Shown one piece after another: positions 22,804-31,784 of a stretch of DNA of 35,680 bases. The notes under the pieces were generated by a model. The model was not told where the DNA came from and ran no database searches. It saw nothing but the letters and a program-made list of their open reading frames with translations. Position 1 is the first letter of the stretch; the number at the start of each line of letters is the position of its first letter. This stretch comes from Ruminococcus sp. (lineage in GTDB: Bacteria > Bacillota > Clostridia > Oscillospirales > Ruminococcaceae): contig NZ_JAILMR010000046.1 in the NCBI RefSeq assembly GCF_024692365.1, forward strand, positions 1 through 35,680. Reading direction: 5' to 3'. The translations under genes and the position numbers were made by a program.

Positions 22804-24240
22804 TCACATTTTAAGCACCGAGATAGCATCGGCAATAGTCTTTTCAAGAGCTTCCCTGCCGTAAGCATCTACCTGTGCTTTGTTTTTCTCACCGTGAGTA
22901 AGACAGCCCGCGCCGCCTATACAGCCGCCGCTGCAAGCCATACCTTCGATGAAATTCTCGTTGAGTACACCGCGCTTTTTCTTCATCAGTGCCGCGCGGC
23001 ATTCCTCGATGCCGTCACATGAACATGGCAGAAGTTCAAAGTCATCTATGCCCTGTTCCTTTATCGCCTCAGCGACTGCATCCGAAAGTCCGCCGCTGCG
23101 TGCGAAAATCCTGCCGAAGTAGGAAGCATTGTCAAGGGCTTCTTCTTCAAGCTGTGTAATATCAAGATCACGGCTGTCAAAAAGTGCCTGAAGTTCTTCA
23201 AAGGTCAGCACTGCATCAACATAGGCTTTGACCTCTTTAAGCTGAGCTTCGGATTTTTTAGCAGTACACGGACCTATGAAAACCACCTTAGCTGATGGCT
23301 CGATATCCTTTATGTACTTTGCAATCGCCGCCATAGGTGATGGATTGTGCGAGATATGCTCTGCCAGTTCGGGGAATGCAGACTTAACATACGCCACAAA
23401 AGCAGGACAGCAGGAACTTGTCAGGAAACCCTTTTCCACAAGCTCTCTCGATTCGGAGAATGCTACCATATCCGCACCAAGCGCCGCTTCAACAACTGCA
23501 TGGAAGCCCAGTGTTTTCAGACCCGAAACTACCTGTCCCAGTTTTGCATAGGTGAACTGACTGGATATCGAGGGCGCAACTACCGCATACAGCTTTGACT
23601 TTTTATCACGGCTGTTTTTCTTTATCATGTCGATAACATCGAGTATAAAGGATTTATCGGTTATAGCACCGAAAGGACACTGGTATACGCAGGCACCGCA
23701 GAATATACACTTTTCATTATCGATCGCTGCGCCGCCGTCCTCGTTTATGCTTATCGCCTTTATCTTGCAGGCGTTCTGGCAGGGGCGAACACGGTTGGTT
23801 ATCGCTGAATAGGGACAGACTTTGGAACATCTGCCGCATTCCACACATTTGCTTTTGTCGATATGTGCCACATGGTTGTGGTCGAAGGAGATAGCCCCTC
23901 TGGGACAGACGTCCTCACAGCGGTGGGCAAGACAGCCGCGGCATGAATCCGTGACCTCGTAGCCAGCCGCAGGACATTCGTCGCAGGCGATATCTATAAC
24001 TTCGATAACATTTGGATTTTCCTTGTCGCCGCCCATAGCCATCTTCACACGCTCGGCGATTATGGCTCTTTCCTTGTAAACACAGCAGCGCATTGTGGGG
24101 GTCTTGCCTGATACTATTTTCTTCGGGATATCCAGAAGATCTTCAAGCAGCGTATCATCCCACGCCTCACGGGCTACCTCTCGCAGCACCTTGTATTTCA
24201 GGTATTGTACCTTGGTATCAAATACTCTCTTGTTTTTCAT
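22804..24240 (-). CDS. hydA2: ferredoxin-dependent [FeFe]-hydrogenase, group B type
   Basis: The 478-residue enzyme should make H2 from protons with reduced ferredoxin. The N-terminal half carries cysteine motifs for several [4Fe-4S] clusters, including CVECGRCSKVCP and CIFCGACVYQCP. The H-cluster motifs are TSSCCPAF (274-281), GPCTAKK (323-329) and MACSGGCIGG (434-443), all with the expected cysteines. TSCCPAF rather than TSCCPxW and the GPCTAKK form point to group B. It is the last gene of the cluster; AAGGGTG follows directly on the phosphatase stop. In R. albus 7 the corresponding enzyme, HydA2, is described as ferredoxin-dependent; the identity here is by organisation and motifs. Confidence 0.93.
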   Translation of the reverse strand: MKNKRVFDTKVQYLKYKVLREVAREAWDDTLLEDLLDIPKKIVSGKTPTMRCCVYKERAIIAERVKMAMGGDKENPNVIEVIDIACDECPAAGYEVTDSCRGCLAHRCEDVCPRGAISFDHNHVAHIDKSKCVECGRCSKVCPYSAITNRVRPCQNACKIKAISINEDGGAAIDNEKCIFCGACVYQCPFGAITDKSFILDVIDMIKKNSRDKKSKLYAVVAPSISSQFTYAKLGQVVSGLKTLGFHAVVEAALGADMVAFSESRELVEKGFLTSSCCPAFVAYVKSAFPELAEHISHNPSPMAAIAKYIKDIEPSAKVVFIGPCTAKKSEAQLKEVKAYVDAVLTFEELQALFDSRDLDITQLEEEALDNASYFGRIFARSGGLSDAVAEAIKEQGIDDFELLPCSCDGIEECRAALMKKKRGVLNENFIEGMACSGGCIGGAGCLTHGEKNKAQVDAYGREALEKTIADAISVLKM

Positions 24241-24256
24241 TTATCTGTTCACACCC

Positions 24257-25426
24257 TTAAAAATAGCTGACCTTGATGCGCTTTCCCATCGCTCCCAGAG
24301 CCTGCGAGAGTTCCTGCACAAGGTTCATCTTGATGTTGAAATTTATCGGCAGTTCGGGATTCTGATGTGCGGGATTTATTGCCCTGCCCACGTAGAAGTT
24401 TATATCCGTCGCTTCCTCGAAAAGCATTCTGCTGATGAGTGAAGCACCGTCCCTGCCATGGCTCCATTTTTCATATAACAGATTTTCGCCGATATGATCT
24501 TTTGCATATTCAAGCACGCGGTTGACTGTGATAACACCCTCGGTCACAAGGTCAACACCCTCAATAGTCGCAATGGGTGGTACGTCGCTGTGTTCAAAGC
24601 TAAGACTTGCCACCAGCGGTTTTTTCAGCCACTGGGAAGCTATGGTCGAGGTCGTTCCACCGCAGATTATATGCTTGCCCTCTTTCGAGAAAAACAGACT
24701 CATCATCCTGTCACAATCGTCTTTGTTTGAGGGCGGGCCAAATAGTATATTCATCGGAACGCGGCGGCGTATACGGACAACGCAGGCAGTAGTATCATCA
24801 CCCGGCTCATGTCCGTAAAGATTATCGCACTCATCAACAAGTATAGTCGAGAGGGTCTTTGCGGTATACCCCACAGGTGCCAGCATTTCCATAAAAGCTG
24901 CGATGTCCTCACGCTTCCAGCCGAAGTTATAAGCCAAGCCGATACCCGCATGGGGGCAGCCGTCGCTCATGGATATGATAAGATCATTCTCCTGCAACCT
25001 TATCTCGGAACGGTATATCTTCTTGCCGCCAATGTTCATCTCCGTCTTGGGATAGTCGTACACCTTTTCATTGCGTATAAGTATGCTCAGAGGATTATCA
25101 TACTGTATCAGCACAGCAGTTTCATTATTTATGATGTGGATTATCGTGAAAGTAGAGTATGCAACTCCCCTCACCGAACATATCGGCAGTGTGCCCGCGA
25201 TAGTCGAAACGCAGTCTTCAAGGGGAAGCCCCGCCGCAAGCATGGTGGAGATTATTTTCGATGTCAGGGTGGAAAGTATGCTAGCCTTCACCCCGCTGCC
25301 AAGACCATCTGCAAGAACTATAACTGTGGAATCATCATTCTCAACGATATCGATATGATCTCCGCACAGCTGTTCACCTACATGATTTATGCTTTTGAAT
25401 CCGATATCCGCACACAAGTTATTCAT
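24257..25426 (-). CDS. PP2C/SpoIIE-like serine/threonine phosphatase
   Basis: The 389-residue protein has a metal-dependent PP2C/SpoIIE-type domain (about 20-225). The metal-binding aspartates are in VLADGLGSGVKAS, SMSDGCPHAG and PGDDTTACVV. The C-terminal third has no domain I recognise. It probably removes phosphate from a protein target. Its ATG lies inside the end of hydS (ATGAATAA, eight bases shared), so the two are translationally coupled. That makes it a likely output partner of HydS, countering the kinase-like protein encoded upstream. No membrane segment is seen. Confidence 0.88.
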   Translation of the reverse strand: MNNLCADIGFKSINHVGEQLCGDHIDIVENDDSTVIVLADGLGSGVKASILSTLTSKIISTMLAAGLPLEDCVSTIAGTLPICSVRGVAYSTFTIIHIINNETAVLIQYDNPLSILIRNEKVYDYPKTEMNIGGKKIYRSEIRLQENDLIISMSDGCPHAGIGLAYNFGWKREDIAAFMEMLAPVGYTAKTLSTILVDECDNLYGHEPGDDTTACVVRIRRRVPMNILFGPPSNKDDCDRMMSLFFSKEGKHIICGGTTSTIASQWLKKPLVASLSFEHSDVPPIATIEGVDLVTEGVITVNRVLEYAKDHIGENLLYEKWSHGRDGASLISRMLFEEATDINFYVGRAINPAHQNPELPINFNIKMNLVQELSQALGAMGKRIKVSYF

Positions 25427-27095
25427 CCTGTATCGACTCCTTGAGTTTTGATAGCGCTATCTTCGTTTCAGCAGTAGTTTCTCCGAGAAGCGACGCTATC
25501 TCCTGAACTATCCTCATCTGCTTATCAATAACCTTATCAGCCACTTCGATAGTATTGCGGCTTATCTCTTCCTTTTTACTGCGTGCGTTCTCCTCATCGG
25601 TAACATCACGCATGATACATATGAGCATTTTGCTCTCGCGGTCAAGCACGATGGTGCGCTCGGCATATCTCTGGTATTCGGTCAGGAATATCCTTTCGTT
25701 ATATACACCTTTGCCTGTCCGCTTTACTTCCATAAATACCTTCGGGTCGAGTATCCGCACCACCTGATCTCCCAGAACATCGGATGCGTAACGTATATTC
25801 ATCATCTCCATAGCAGCGGAGTTTATCTGCTGTACCTCCAGTGAATCGTTAAGCACTATGATACCGTTGGGAGTATTCCTGACTATGGTATCCGAGAAAC
25901 TCTCTGCCTTGTCTTTCAGGAAAGGCAGGCACATGGATATATCTGCTTTGCCCTGATATATCGCTATCGCTTTCTCACGGCAGGTATTGTATCCACAGGA
26001 ACCGCAGTTGAGTTCATCGGACTTATCAAACTTGCCCATCTGTGCAAGTATCTGCCTTATCTCGGGTTCACTTGGCTGTGTATGACCTAAGTCGATAAGT
26101 GTGAACTGCTTTTTCATATACAGCTTGTCGGGCTGTTCAACTTCATAATCCTTTGAACCTGCATATCCTGCTATCAGCATCTGGTCTTCAATAGGAGTAT
26201 ACCGAGCATTCTCCATTACAGGACCGCCTATACAGCTTCCGTTGCAGGCTGACATCTCAATGAAGCATTTATGTATACTTCCCTTTTCAAGCTCACGGAG
26301 AACGGATATGCACTTTTCAATGCCGTCTACTGCGATATATGTGTAATCAGGCAAATCGCAATCCATGGTTTTGAGTATGCCCCCCGCCGTCGGGAAAAAT
26401 CTTGCACGGCTGTGTTCATCGGCAGAAAAACTGCGTTCTATCTCGATATTCTCCTCTTTCAGCCATACGGATAGTTCCTCAAAGGTGAGCACAGCATCAA
26501 CAGTATCGCCGTAATGCTGGGCTTCATCCTTTTTGGAAACACACGGACCTATGAAGACAGTCTTTGCATCGGGGATACGCCTTTTGATATCCGCACAGTG
26601 TGCCTGCATGGGGGAAATAACATCTGCAAGCATGGGCAGAAGATCGGGGAAGTACTTCTGTATCAGCAGGTTTACCGAATGGCAGCAGGACGATATCACA
26701 ACGTCCCTGTTTTCTTCTTTTAGTATCCGCTCATATTCACGTTTTACATGGGTAGCACCCAGAGCTGTTTCTTCAACATCGTAAAAACCAAGCTTTTTAA
26801 GAGCTTCACGCATCTGCTCAATGCCTGCTCCGTCATAATTGGCAATGAAAGACGGCGCAAGGCTGACCACAACAGGCGAACCGCTCTGGAGAAGTACCCT
26901 GACTTTCTCCGATTCATCGACTATCTGCTTTGCATCCTGAGGACAGACTACCACGCACTGTCCGCACAATATACATTCCTGTTCGATGATGTGCGCCTGA
27001 TTTCCCGAAAATCTTATTGACTTTACAGGGCAGTACCTGATGCATTTATAGCAGTTTTTGCAGTTTGATTTTTTTAATGTTAAGCAGCTGCTCAT
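25419..27095 (-). CDS. hydS: sensory [FeFe]-hydrogenase with PAS domain, group C type
   Basis: The 558-residue protein joins an N-terminal pair of [4Fe-4S] motifs (CKNCYKCIRYCP, CILCGQCVVVCP) to a reduced H-cluster domain. A four-cysteine Fe-S motif (CGSCGYNTC, 364-372), a PAS domain (about 403-500) and a short helical tail follow. The H-cluster motifs are altered: SSCCHS (135-140) in place of TSCCPx, GPCVSKK (183-189) and MSACNGSCIGG (281-291). This architecture belongs to putative H2-sensing hydrogenases rather than bulk H2 producers. The tail has no kinase catalytic motifs, so a signal would have to pass by interaction, perhaps to the coupled phosphatase. The ribosome binding site is weak, with GTGAG ten bases before the ATG. 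Translation may be coupled to the ferredoxin gene 12 bases upstream. Confidence 0.92.
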   Translation of the reverse strand: MSSCLTLKKSNCKNCYKCIRYCPVKSIRFSGNQAHIIEQECILCGQCVVVCPQDAKQIVDESEKVRVLLQSGSPVVVSLAPSFIANYDGAGIEQMREALKKLGFYDVEETALGATHVKREYERILKEENRDVVISSCCHSVNLLIQKYFPDLLPMLADVISPMQAHCADIKRRIPDAKTVFIGPCVSKKDEAQHYGDTVDAVLTFEELSVWLKEENIEIERSFSADEHSRARFFPTAGGILKTMDCDLPDYTYIAVDGIEKCISVLRELEKGSIHKCFIEMSACNGSCIGGPVMENARYTPIEDQMLIAGYAGSKDYEVEQPDKLYMKKQFTLIDLGHTQPSEPEIRQILAQMGKFDKSDELNCGSCGYNTCREKAIAIYQGKADISMCLPFLKDKAESFSDTIVRNTPNGIIVLNDSLEVQQINSAAMEMMNIRYASDVLGDQVVRILDPKVFMEVKRTGKGVYNERIFLTEYQRYAERTIVLDRESKMLICIMRDVTDEENARSKKEEISRNTIEVADKVIDKQMRIVQEIASLLGETTAETKIALSKLKESIQDE

Positions 27096-27106
27096 AGATG
27101 ATTAAC

Positions 27107-27358
27107 TCACTTTCCTATACGGCTCAATACAGCGTTCTGAAAAAACTCGGCGAATCCCTCGGGGGTAACGCCTGTGTAAACTTCGTCATCAACAGTTATA
27201 GTCACACCCACACGATTACACTTGCCGGCACAGAAACTGCCGGCAAGTGTAACTTCGTTTTCAAGATCATGGGCCGCTATCGCCTGTTTCAGCAGCTCGA
27301 TCAGATCCTCTGAACCTTTCAGATGGCATGATGAGCCGACACATATCTGAATGATCAT
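27107..27358 (-). CDS. thioredoxin-like [2Fe-2S] ferredoxin, second of a pair
   Basis: The 83-residue protein shows the thioredoxin-like ferredoxin pattern: CVGSSCHLKGS at the N-terminus and CAGKC later, four cysteines for one [2Fe-2S] cluster. This fold also occurs as a domain of NuoE/HydC-type subunits. It may carry electrons to or from HydS or HydA2. Its paralogue lies three bases upstream, and AGAAGG at the end of that gene serves as binding site. Confidence 0.88.
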   Translation of the reverse strand: MIIQICVGSSCHLKGSEDLIELLKQAIAAHDLENEVTLAGSFCAGKCNRVGVTITVDDEVYTGVTPEGFAEFFQNAVLSRIGK

Positions 27359-27361
27359 TTT

Positions 27362-27604
27362 TTATTTTACCTTCTGCTTGATCTCTTTCTCGAAGAACTC
27401 TCCCACAGTTTCGGGAGATACCGAGTAGAACACATCATCAACAGTCACGCATACGCCCTGCTGACATTTGCCCATGCAGAATGTTCCGCCGAGCTTTACC
27501 TTGTCTCCGAGATCTGCTTCTGCGATAAGATACTGAAGCTGCTCAACAACCTGACGCGAGCCTTTCAGATGGCAGGAAGAACCAATACATACAGTTACCT
27601 TCAT
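27362..27604 (-). CDS. thioredoxin-like [2Fe-2S] ferredoxin, first of a pair
   Basis: The 80-residue protein has the same four-cysteine layout, CIGSSCHLKGS and CMGKC, followed by VTVDDVFYSVSPE. The frame is open 15 codons further upstream, but GAGGTG six bases before the ATG at 27604 fixes the start. It is clearly a tandem duplicate of the next gene. One copy may have specialised, for example one for electron transfer and one for signalling. The kinase-like gene ends 17 bases upstream. Confidence 0.88.
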   Translation of the reverse strand: MKVTVCIGSSCHLKGSRQVVEQLQYLIAEADLGDKVKLGGTFCMGKCQQGVCVTVDDVFYSVSPETVGEFFEKEIKQKVK

Positions 27605-27621
27605 ATCTAGCACCTCACATA

Positions 27622-28371
27622 TTACATATAGTCTACAACGTCTACCCACGAAAGCAGGAACTCACGCTCTTTTTCGTTGCCCTTTACCGACTGTGAAGCC
27701 GCAACGATAGGCATCCACTTCTGAACATACTGCTTTGCGGTATTGCTCTTCTCGCAGAATATATCAAGGTACATATCTGCGCCCTCGATATCGCCGTCAA
27801 GCCAGAAGCAGAGATATGTTCTTGCTGCATCTGCGGAAGCGTTGCCCTGTGTAGCGTGTGCCCAGTCGATGATATAAGGAGTTCCGTCCTCAGTGATTAT
27901 AACATTTGAGGGATTGAAGTCGCCGTGGCAGAGCTTGTAGTGCTTGGGCATACCCTCAAGGCGGGTATGCAGGTCATATCTGGTTGTAGCATTGAGGTCT
28001 GTCTGACCGATCTTGCTGTTCATCTTGTCCTTCAGCTTTCTCAGCATGGGACAGACTCTGGAGTGTATATCCAGCTGGATATCCACCAGCTTTTCGATAT
28101 ACTCTCTCTTCTTCTCGGGCTCTTCTTCCATCATCTGCGCAAGGGTCTTGCCGTTTATATATTCCGATACGATAGACCATTTGCCGTCTATCATAAGTAC
28201 TTCTTTCAGGCGGGGCATATTAATACCTGTTTCCTCAACCATCGACTGATTGAGCGCTTCATTCAGCACTTCCGATTTCTTATAAGTATCATTGAATACC
28301 TTTATGCACTTATCACCGTCACGATAAACCGTCTTGGTATTTCTGACAGCTATAACACGATCCAGATTCAT
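27622..28371 (-). CDS. kinase-like phosphotransferase (APH fold)
   Basis: The 249-residue protein belongs to the aminoglycoside phosphotransferase/choline kinase-like superfamily, close to the TIGR02172 type. The catalytic loop is LCHGDFNPSN (about 151-160) and the metal-binding motif is YIIDWAHA. An N-terminal lysine in KCIKVF would bind ATP. It could phosphorylate a protein or a small molecule. In the R. albus 7 cluster the equivalent gene is described as a serine/threonine kinase, and a phosphatase is encoded four genes on. GGAGG lies before the ATG, 15 bases after the adhE stop. Confidence 0.82.
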   Translation of the reverse strand: MNLDRVIAVRNTKTVYRDGDKCIKVFNDTYKKSEVLNEALNQSMVEETGINMPRLKEVLMIDGKWSIVSEYINGKTLAQMMEEEPEKKREYIEKLVDIQLDIHSRVCPMLRKLKDKMNSKIGQTDLNATTRYDLHTRLEGMPKHYKLCHGDFNPSNVIITEDGTPYIIDWAHATQGNASADAARTYLCFWLDGDIEGADMYLDIFCEKSNTAKQYVQKWMPIVAASQSVKGNEKEREFLLSWVDVVDYM

Positions 28372-28386
28372 ATTCCGTCCCTCCGT

Positions 28387-31104
28387 TTATACTCTTTTTT
28401 TGCCGCTGCTTACTGCACGGTTGAAAGCCTGCTTGAAATCCTTGCTGCTGTCAGCATCTTCTATCTGACCTGCATCGGGCTTCTCGGTCTCAACGAAAGT
28501 TCTGCCGTAGTATACGTTCATGTATATCTGCTTCAGCTCGCTGATGAGAGGATATCTGGGGTTAGCACCTGTACACTGATCGTCGAAAGCATCTCTGGAC
28601 ATCTTATCAAGAGTAGCAAGGAAATCTTCCTCGGAGATACCGTATTCAGCGATGGTCTTCTTGCAGCCCACAGCTTCCTTGAGTTCTTCTATCTTATCGA
28701 TAAGACCGTTTACAAGTTCAGTATCACTGCTGCCCTGTACGCCGAGATATCTTGCTATCCTTGCATACTTAGCGGCAGCCTGAGGATACTCGTACTGAGG
28801 GAATGTGCCCATCTTAACAGGAACATCGGAAGCGTTGAATCTTATTACTTCGCTGATGACAAGTGCGCAGCAGATGCCGTGAGGCAGGTGGTGATATGCA
28901 CCCAGCTTATGTGCGAGAGAGTGACCGATACCCAGGAAAGCATTAGCGAAAGCCATACCTGCCATAGTTGCAGCATGAGCCATATTCTCTCTTGCCCTTA
29001 CAGCTGTCTGACCGTTCTCAACACACTCGGGCAGATTATCAAAGGTCATTTTCAGAGATTCAAGAGCGATACCATCGGTGAAAGGTGTAGCCATTACGGA
29101 TACCAGTGCTTCAAGGTCATGTACCATGCAGTCCAGACCGGATGCAGCAGTAAGTCCCTTTGGAGCACTCATCATCATATCGGTATCAACGATAGCCATA
29201 TTAGGCATCAGCTCGTAGTCTGCAAGAGGATACTTGTGACCTGTCTTGTCATCGGTGATAACAGCAAAAGGTGTGACCTCGGAACCTGTACCCGAGGAAG
29301 TAGGAACGCAGATGAAATATGCCTTTTCGCCCATCTTCGGGAATGTGTATATCCTCTTTCTGATATCAACGAAACGCATAGCCATATCCATGAAGTCAGC
29401 CTCGGGGTGTTCATACATTACCCACATTATCTTTGCAGCATCCATTGCAGAACCGCCGCCGATAGCGATTATTACATCAGGCTCAAAGCTTCTGATAGCC
29501 TTTACGCCTTCCATAGCGCAAGCAAGTGTGGGGTCGGGGGCAACATCGGAGAATGTTTCGTGTACTATGCCAAGCTCATCCAGCTTATCTGTAACAGGCT
29601 TGGTGAAGCCGTTCTTGAACAGGAAGCTGTCAGTAACGATGAAAGCTTTCTTCTTGCCCATTACCTTATCCAGCTCATCAAGAGCAACGGGCAGACAGCC
29701 CTTCTTGAAATATACCTTCTCGGGCGCTCTGAACCAAAGCATATTCTCTCTCCTTTCGGCAACTGTTTTTATATTGAGCAGATGCTTTACTCCTACATTC
29801 TCACTTACCGAGTTTCCACCCCATGAACCGCAGCCGAGGGTAAGAGATGGCGCAAGCTTGAAGTTATAAAGGTCACCGATACCGCCCTGAGAAGAGGGAG
29901 TATTAACAAGTATACGGCAGGTCTTCATTCTTTCACCGAACTCGGAGAGCTTTTCCTGCTCGCGTACAGCATCGAGGTAGATGGAAGCAGTATGACCGTA
30001 ACCGCCGTCAGCGATGAGGTGTTCAGCCTTGCCGAATGCATCCTGAATATCAGAAGCTTTGTACATTGCAAGTACAGGTGAGAGTTTCTCGTGAGCGAAT
30101 TCCTCGGAGATATCGACGCTCTCAACTTCACCGATGAGTATCTTTGAACCCTCGGGAACAGTTACGCCTGCAAGTTCAGCTATCTTTGCAGCAGACTGTC
30201 CTACTATCTTAGCGTTCAGAGCACCGTTGATGATGATGGTCTTTCTGACCTTGTTCAGCTCATCGGGTTTCAGGAAATAGCAGCCCCTTGCAGCGAACTC
30301 TGTCTTGACTGCATCGTAAATGCTGTCAAGTACGATAACGCTCTGCTCGGATGCACATATCATGCCGTTATCGAAAGTCTTGGAATGAATGATAGAGTTT
30401 ACAGCAAGCAGGATATCTGCGCTGTCATCTATGATAGCAGGGGTATTGCCCGCGCCAACGCCCAGTGCAGGCTTGCCGCTTGAATATGCAGCGTGTACCA
30501 TTCCGGGACCGCCTGTTGCCAGTATGATATCAGCCTCTTTCATCAGGGTATTTGTCATTTCAAGGCTGGGAATATCTATCCATGCGATGATATCCTCGGG
30601 AGCGCCTGCTTCAACCGCTGCTTCAAGTACTACCTTTGCAGCTGCGATGGTGCTGCCCTTTGCACGGGGGTGAGGGCTGATGATTATGCCGTTCCTTGTC
30701 TTCAGCGCGATGAGAGATTTGAATATCGCGGTGGAAGTAGGATTGGTGGTAGGGATTACCGCGCCTATTACACCGATAGGCTCTGCTATCTTCTTTATGC
30801 CTGCCGACTTGTCCTCTTCAACAACGCCGCAGGTCTTGGTGTCGCGGTACTTGTTGTATATGTATTCGCTGGCATAGTGGTTCTTGATGACCTTGTCCTC
30901 AACGATACCCATACCTGTTTCTGCAACAGCCTGCTCGGCAAGGTCTATCCTTGCGCGGTTTGCTGCGGTGGCAGCAGCAAGGAATATCCTGTCTACCTGC
31001 TCCTGAGTGAATGACGCCATCTTTCTCTGAGCTGCTCTTACTCTTTCAAGAGCGGCTTCAAGCTTTTCAACGCCGTCAACGATCTCGTACTCTTTCTTTG
31101 CCAT
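28387..31104 (-). CDS. adhE: bifunctional acetaldehyde-CoA/alcohol dehydrogenase
   Basis: The 905-residue fusion enzyme reduces acetyl-CoA to acetaldehyde and then to ethanol with NADH. The N-terminal aldehyde dehydrogenase part (about 1-440) has the catalytic cysteine near 250 in FDNGMICASEQ. The C-terminal iron-dependent alcohol dehydrogenase part (about 460-870) has GGGSAMDAAK and the iron-binding histidines in GIGHSLAHKLGAYHHLPHG. The length is typical; family members form spirosomes. GGAGG lies nine bases before the ATG, 16 bases after the rex stop. Through Rex, its expression should follow a high NADH/NAD ratio, as when H2 builds up. It is called aad in some R. albus work. Confidence 0.98.
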   Translation of the reverse strand: MAKKEYEIVDGVEKLEAALERVRAAQRKMASFTQEQVDRIFLAAATAANRARIDLAEQAVAETGMGIVEDKVIKNHYASEYIYNKYRDTKTCGVVEEDKSAGIKKIAEPIGVIGAVIPTTNPTSTAIFKSLIALKTRNGIIISPHPRAKGSTIAAAKVVLEAAVEAGAPEDIIAWIDIPSLEMTNTLMKEADIILATGGPGMVHAAYSSGKPALGVGAGNTPAIIDDSADILLAVNSIIHSKTFDNGMICASEQSVIVLDSIYDAVKTEFAARGCYFLKPDELNKVRKTIIINGALNAKIVGQSAAKIAELAGVTVPEGSKILIGEVESVDISEEFAHEKLSPVLAMYKASDIQDAFGKAEHLIADGGYGHTASIYLDAVREQEKLSEFGERMKTCRILVNTPSSQGGIGDLYNFKLAPSLTLGCGSWGGNSVSENVGVKHLLNIKTVAERRENMLWFRAPEKVYFKKGCLPVALDELDKVMGKKKAFIVTDSFLFKNGFTKPVTDKLDELGIVHETFSDVAPDPTLACAMEGVKAIRSFEPDVIIAIGGGSAMDAAKIMWVMYEHPEADFMDMAMRFVDIRKRIYTFPKMGEKAYFICVPTSSGTGSEVTPFAVITDDKTGHKYPLADYELMPNMAIVDTDMMMSAPKGLTAASGLDCMVHDLEALVSVMATPFTDGIALESLKMTFDNLPECVENGQTAVRARENMAHAATMAGMAFANAFLGIGHSLAHKLGAYHHLPHGICCALVISEVIRFNASDVPVKMGTFPQYEYPQAAAKYARIARYLGVQGSSDTELVNGLIDKIEELKEAVGCKKTIAEYGISEEDFLATLDKMSRDAFDDQCTGANPRYPLISELKQIYMNVYYGRTFVETEKPDAGQIEDADSSKDFKQAFNRAVSSGKKRV

Positions 31105-31120
31105 TGAACTTTCCTCCGTA

Positions 31121-31723
31121 TCATTTCCTGAGTTTCATGGTGAGATGTGCCAGTGAAAGCGCCAGATTCTCCTGGCATACAGTTATATTCTCAGGCACAT
31201 TCAGAGCAGTCGGCGCGAAATTCCATATCGCCGTTATACCGCTCTTTATCATTATGTCGCAGACTTCTTCCGCACAGGCGGCAGGCACCGTGATTATTCC
31301 CGCATGGATATCATAAAGCCGACAGTAGTTGGTAAATTTATCCATCGGAAGTATCCTGTCGCACAGCAGACTTTTGTCAATGTCAAACGCCGCAGATATC
31401 TTTATCCCGTAATCGTCGAAGCCTTCGAAATCCAGCAGTGCTTTGCCAAGCTTTCCCGCGCCGACGATAACAACAGGGGTCGCCGCCTTTCTGCCGAGGA
31501 CAGCTTCAAGCGCCGCAATCAATTCGGTGGTCTTGTAGCCTATCTTCGGTTTGCCTGTTCCGCTGACCGAGCTAAGGTCTTTTCTGACCTGAACATCGCC
31601 CAGCCCCAGTGCCCTTGATATCTCAGCCGCGGAAATATTCTCACCGTGGTCACCTGTTCTCAGATAGTCAAGATATATCGGCAGTCTGCCGAGTGTAGCC
31701 TTTGAAAATATCGGTTCTTTCAC
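31121..31723 (-). CDS. rex: redox-sensing transcriptional repressor Rex
   Basis: The 200-residue protein has an N-terminal winged helix (about 1-75; YLRTGDHGENISAAEISRALG and VQVRKDLS) and a Rossmann domain with VIVGAGKLGKAL near 84-95 for NAD(H). NADH releases Rex from DNA, so the genes it covers switch on when NADH is high. The start is GTG at 31723, preceded by AGGAGG seven bases upstream. It is the first gene of the hydrogen/ethanol cluster and has a Rex box over its own promoter, so it probably represses itself and the whole unit. Confidence 0.96.
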   Translation of the reverse strand: MKEPIFSKATLGRLPIYLDYLRTGDHGENISAAEISRALGLGDVQVRKDLSSVSGTGKPKIGYKTTELIAALEAVLGRKAATPVVIVGAGKLGKALLDFEGFDDYGIKISAAFDIDKSLLCDRILPMDKFTNYCRLYDIHAGIITVPAACAEEVCDIMIKSGITAIWNFAPTALNVPENITVCQENLALSLAHLTMKLRK

Positions 31724-31737
31724 CCTCTCACCTCCTA

Positions 31738-31753
31738 TGTTAAAATTATAACA
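31738..31753 (-). promoter_or_regulatory. Rex box overlapping the -10 of the cluster promoter
   Basis: TGTTA-AAATTA-TAACA has perfect five-base arms and fits the clostridial Rex pattern TGTTAANNNNTTAACA with two departures. The minus-strand -10 TATAAT (31750-31745) lies inside it, so Rex binding should block RNA polymerase. No good -35 is seen 16-18 bases upstream, which suggests an activator may be needed. The predicted leader is only about 15 bases. Confidence 0.8.
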
Positions 31754-31784
31754 CTCTTTTTATGAGAAAGGAATAACCAAAAAA

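Noticed and set aside
27925..29826. Long plus-strand open frame opposite the kinase-like gene and adhE
   Set aside because: It lies wholly antisense to two well-supported genes with strong codon bias, which commonly opens such frames, and it has no start site or domain.
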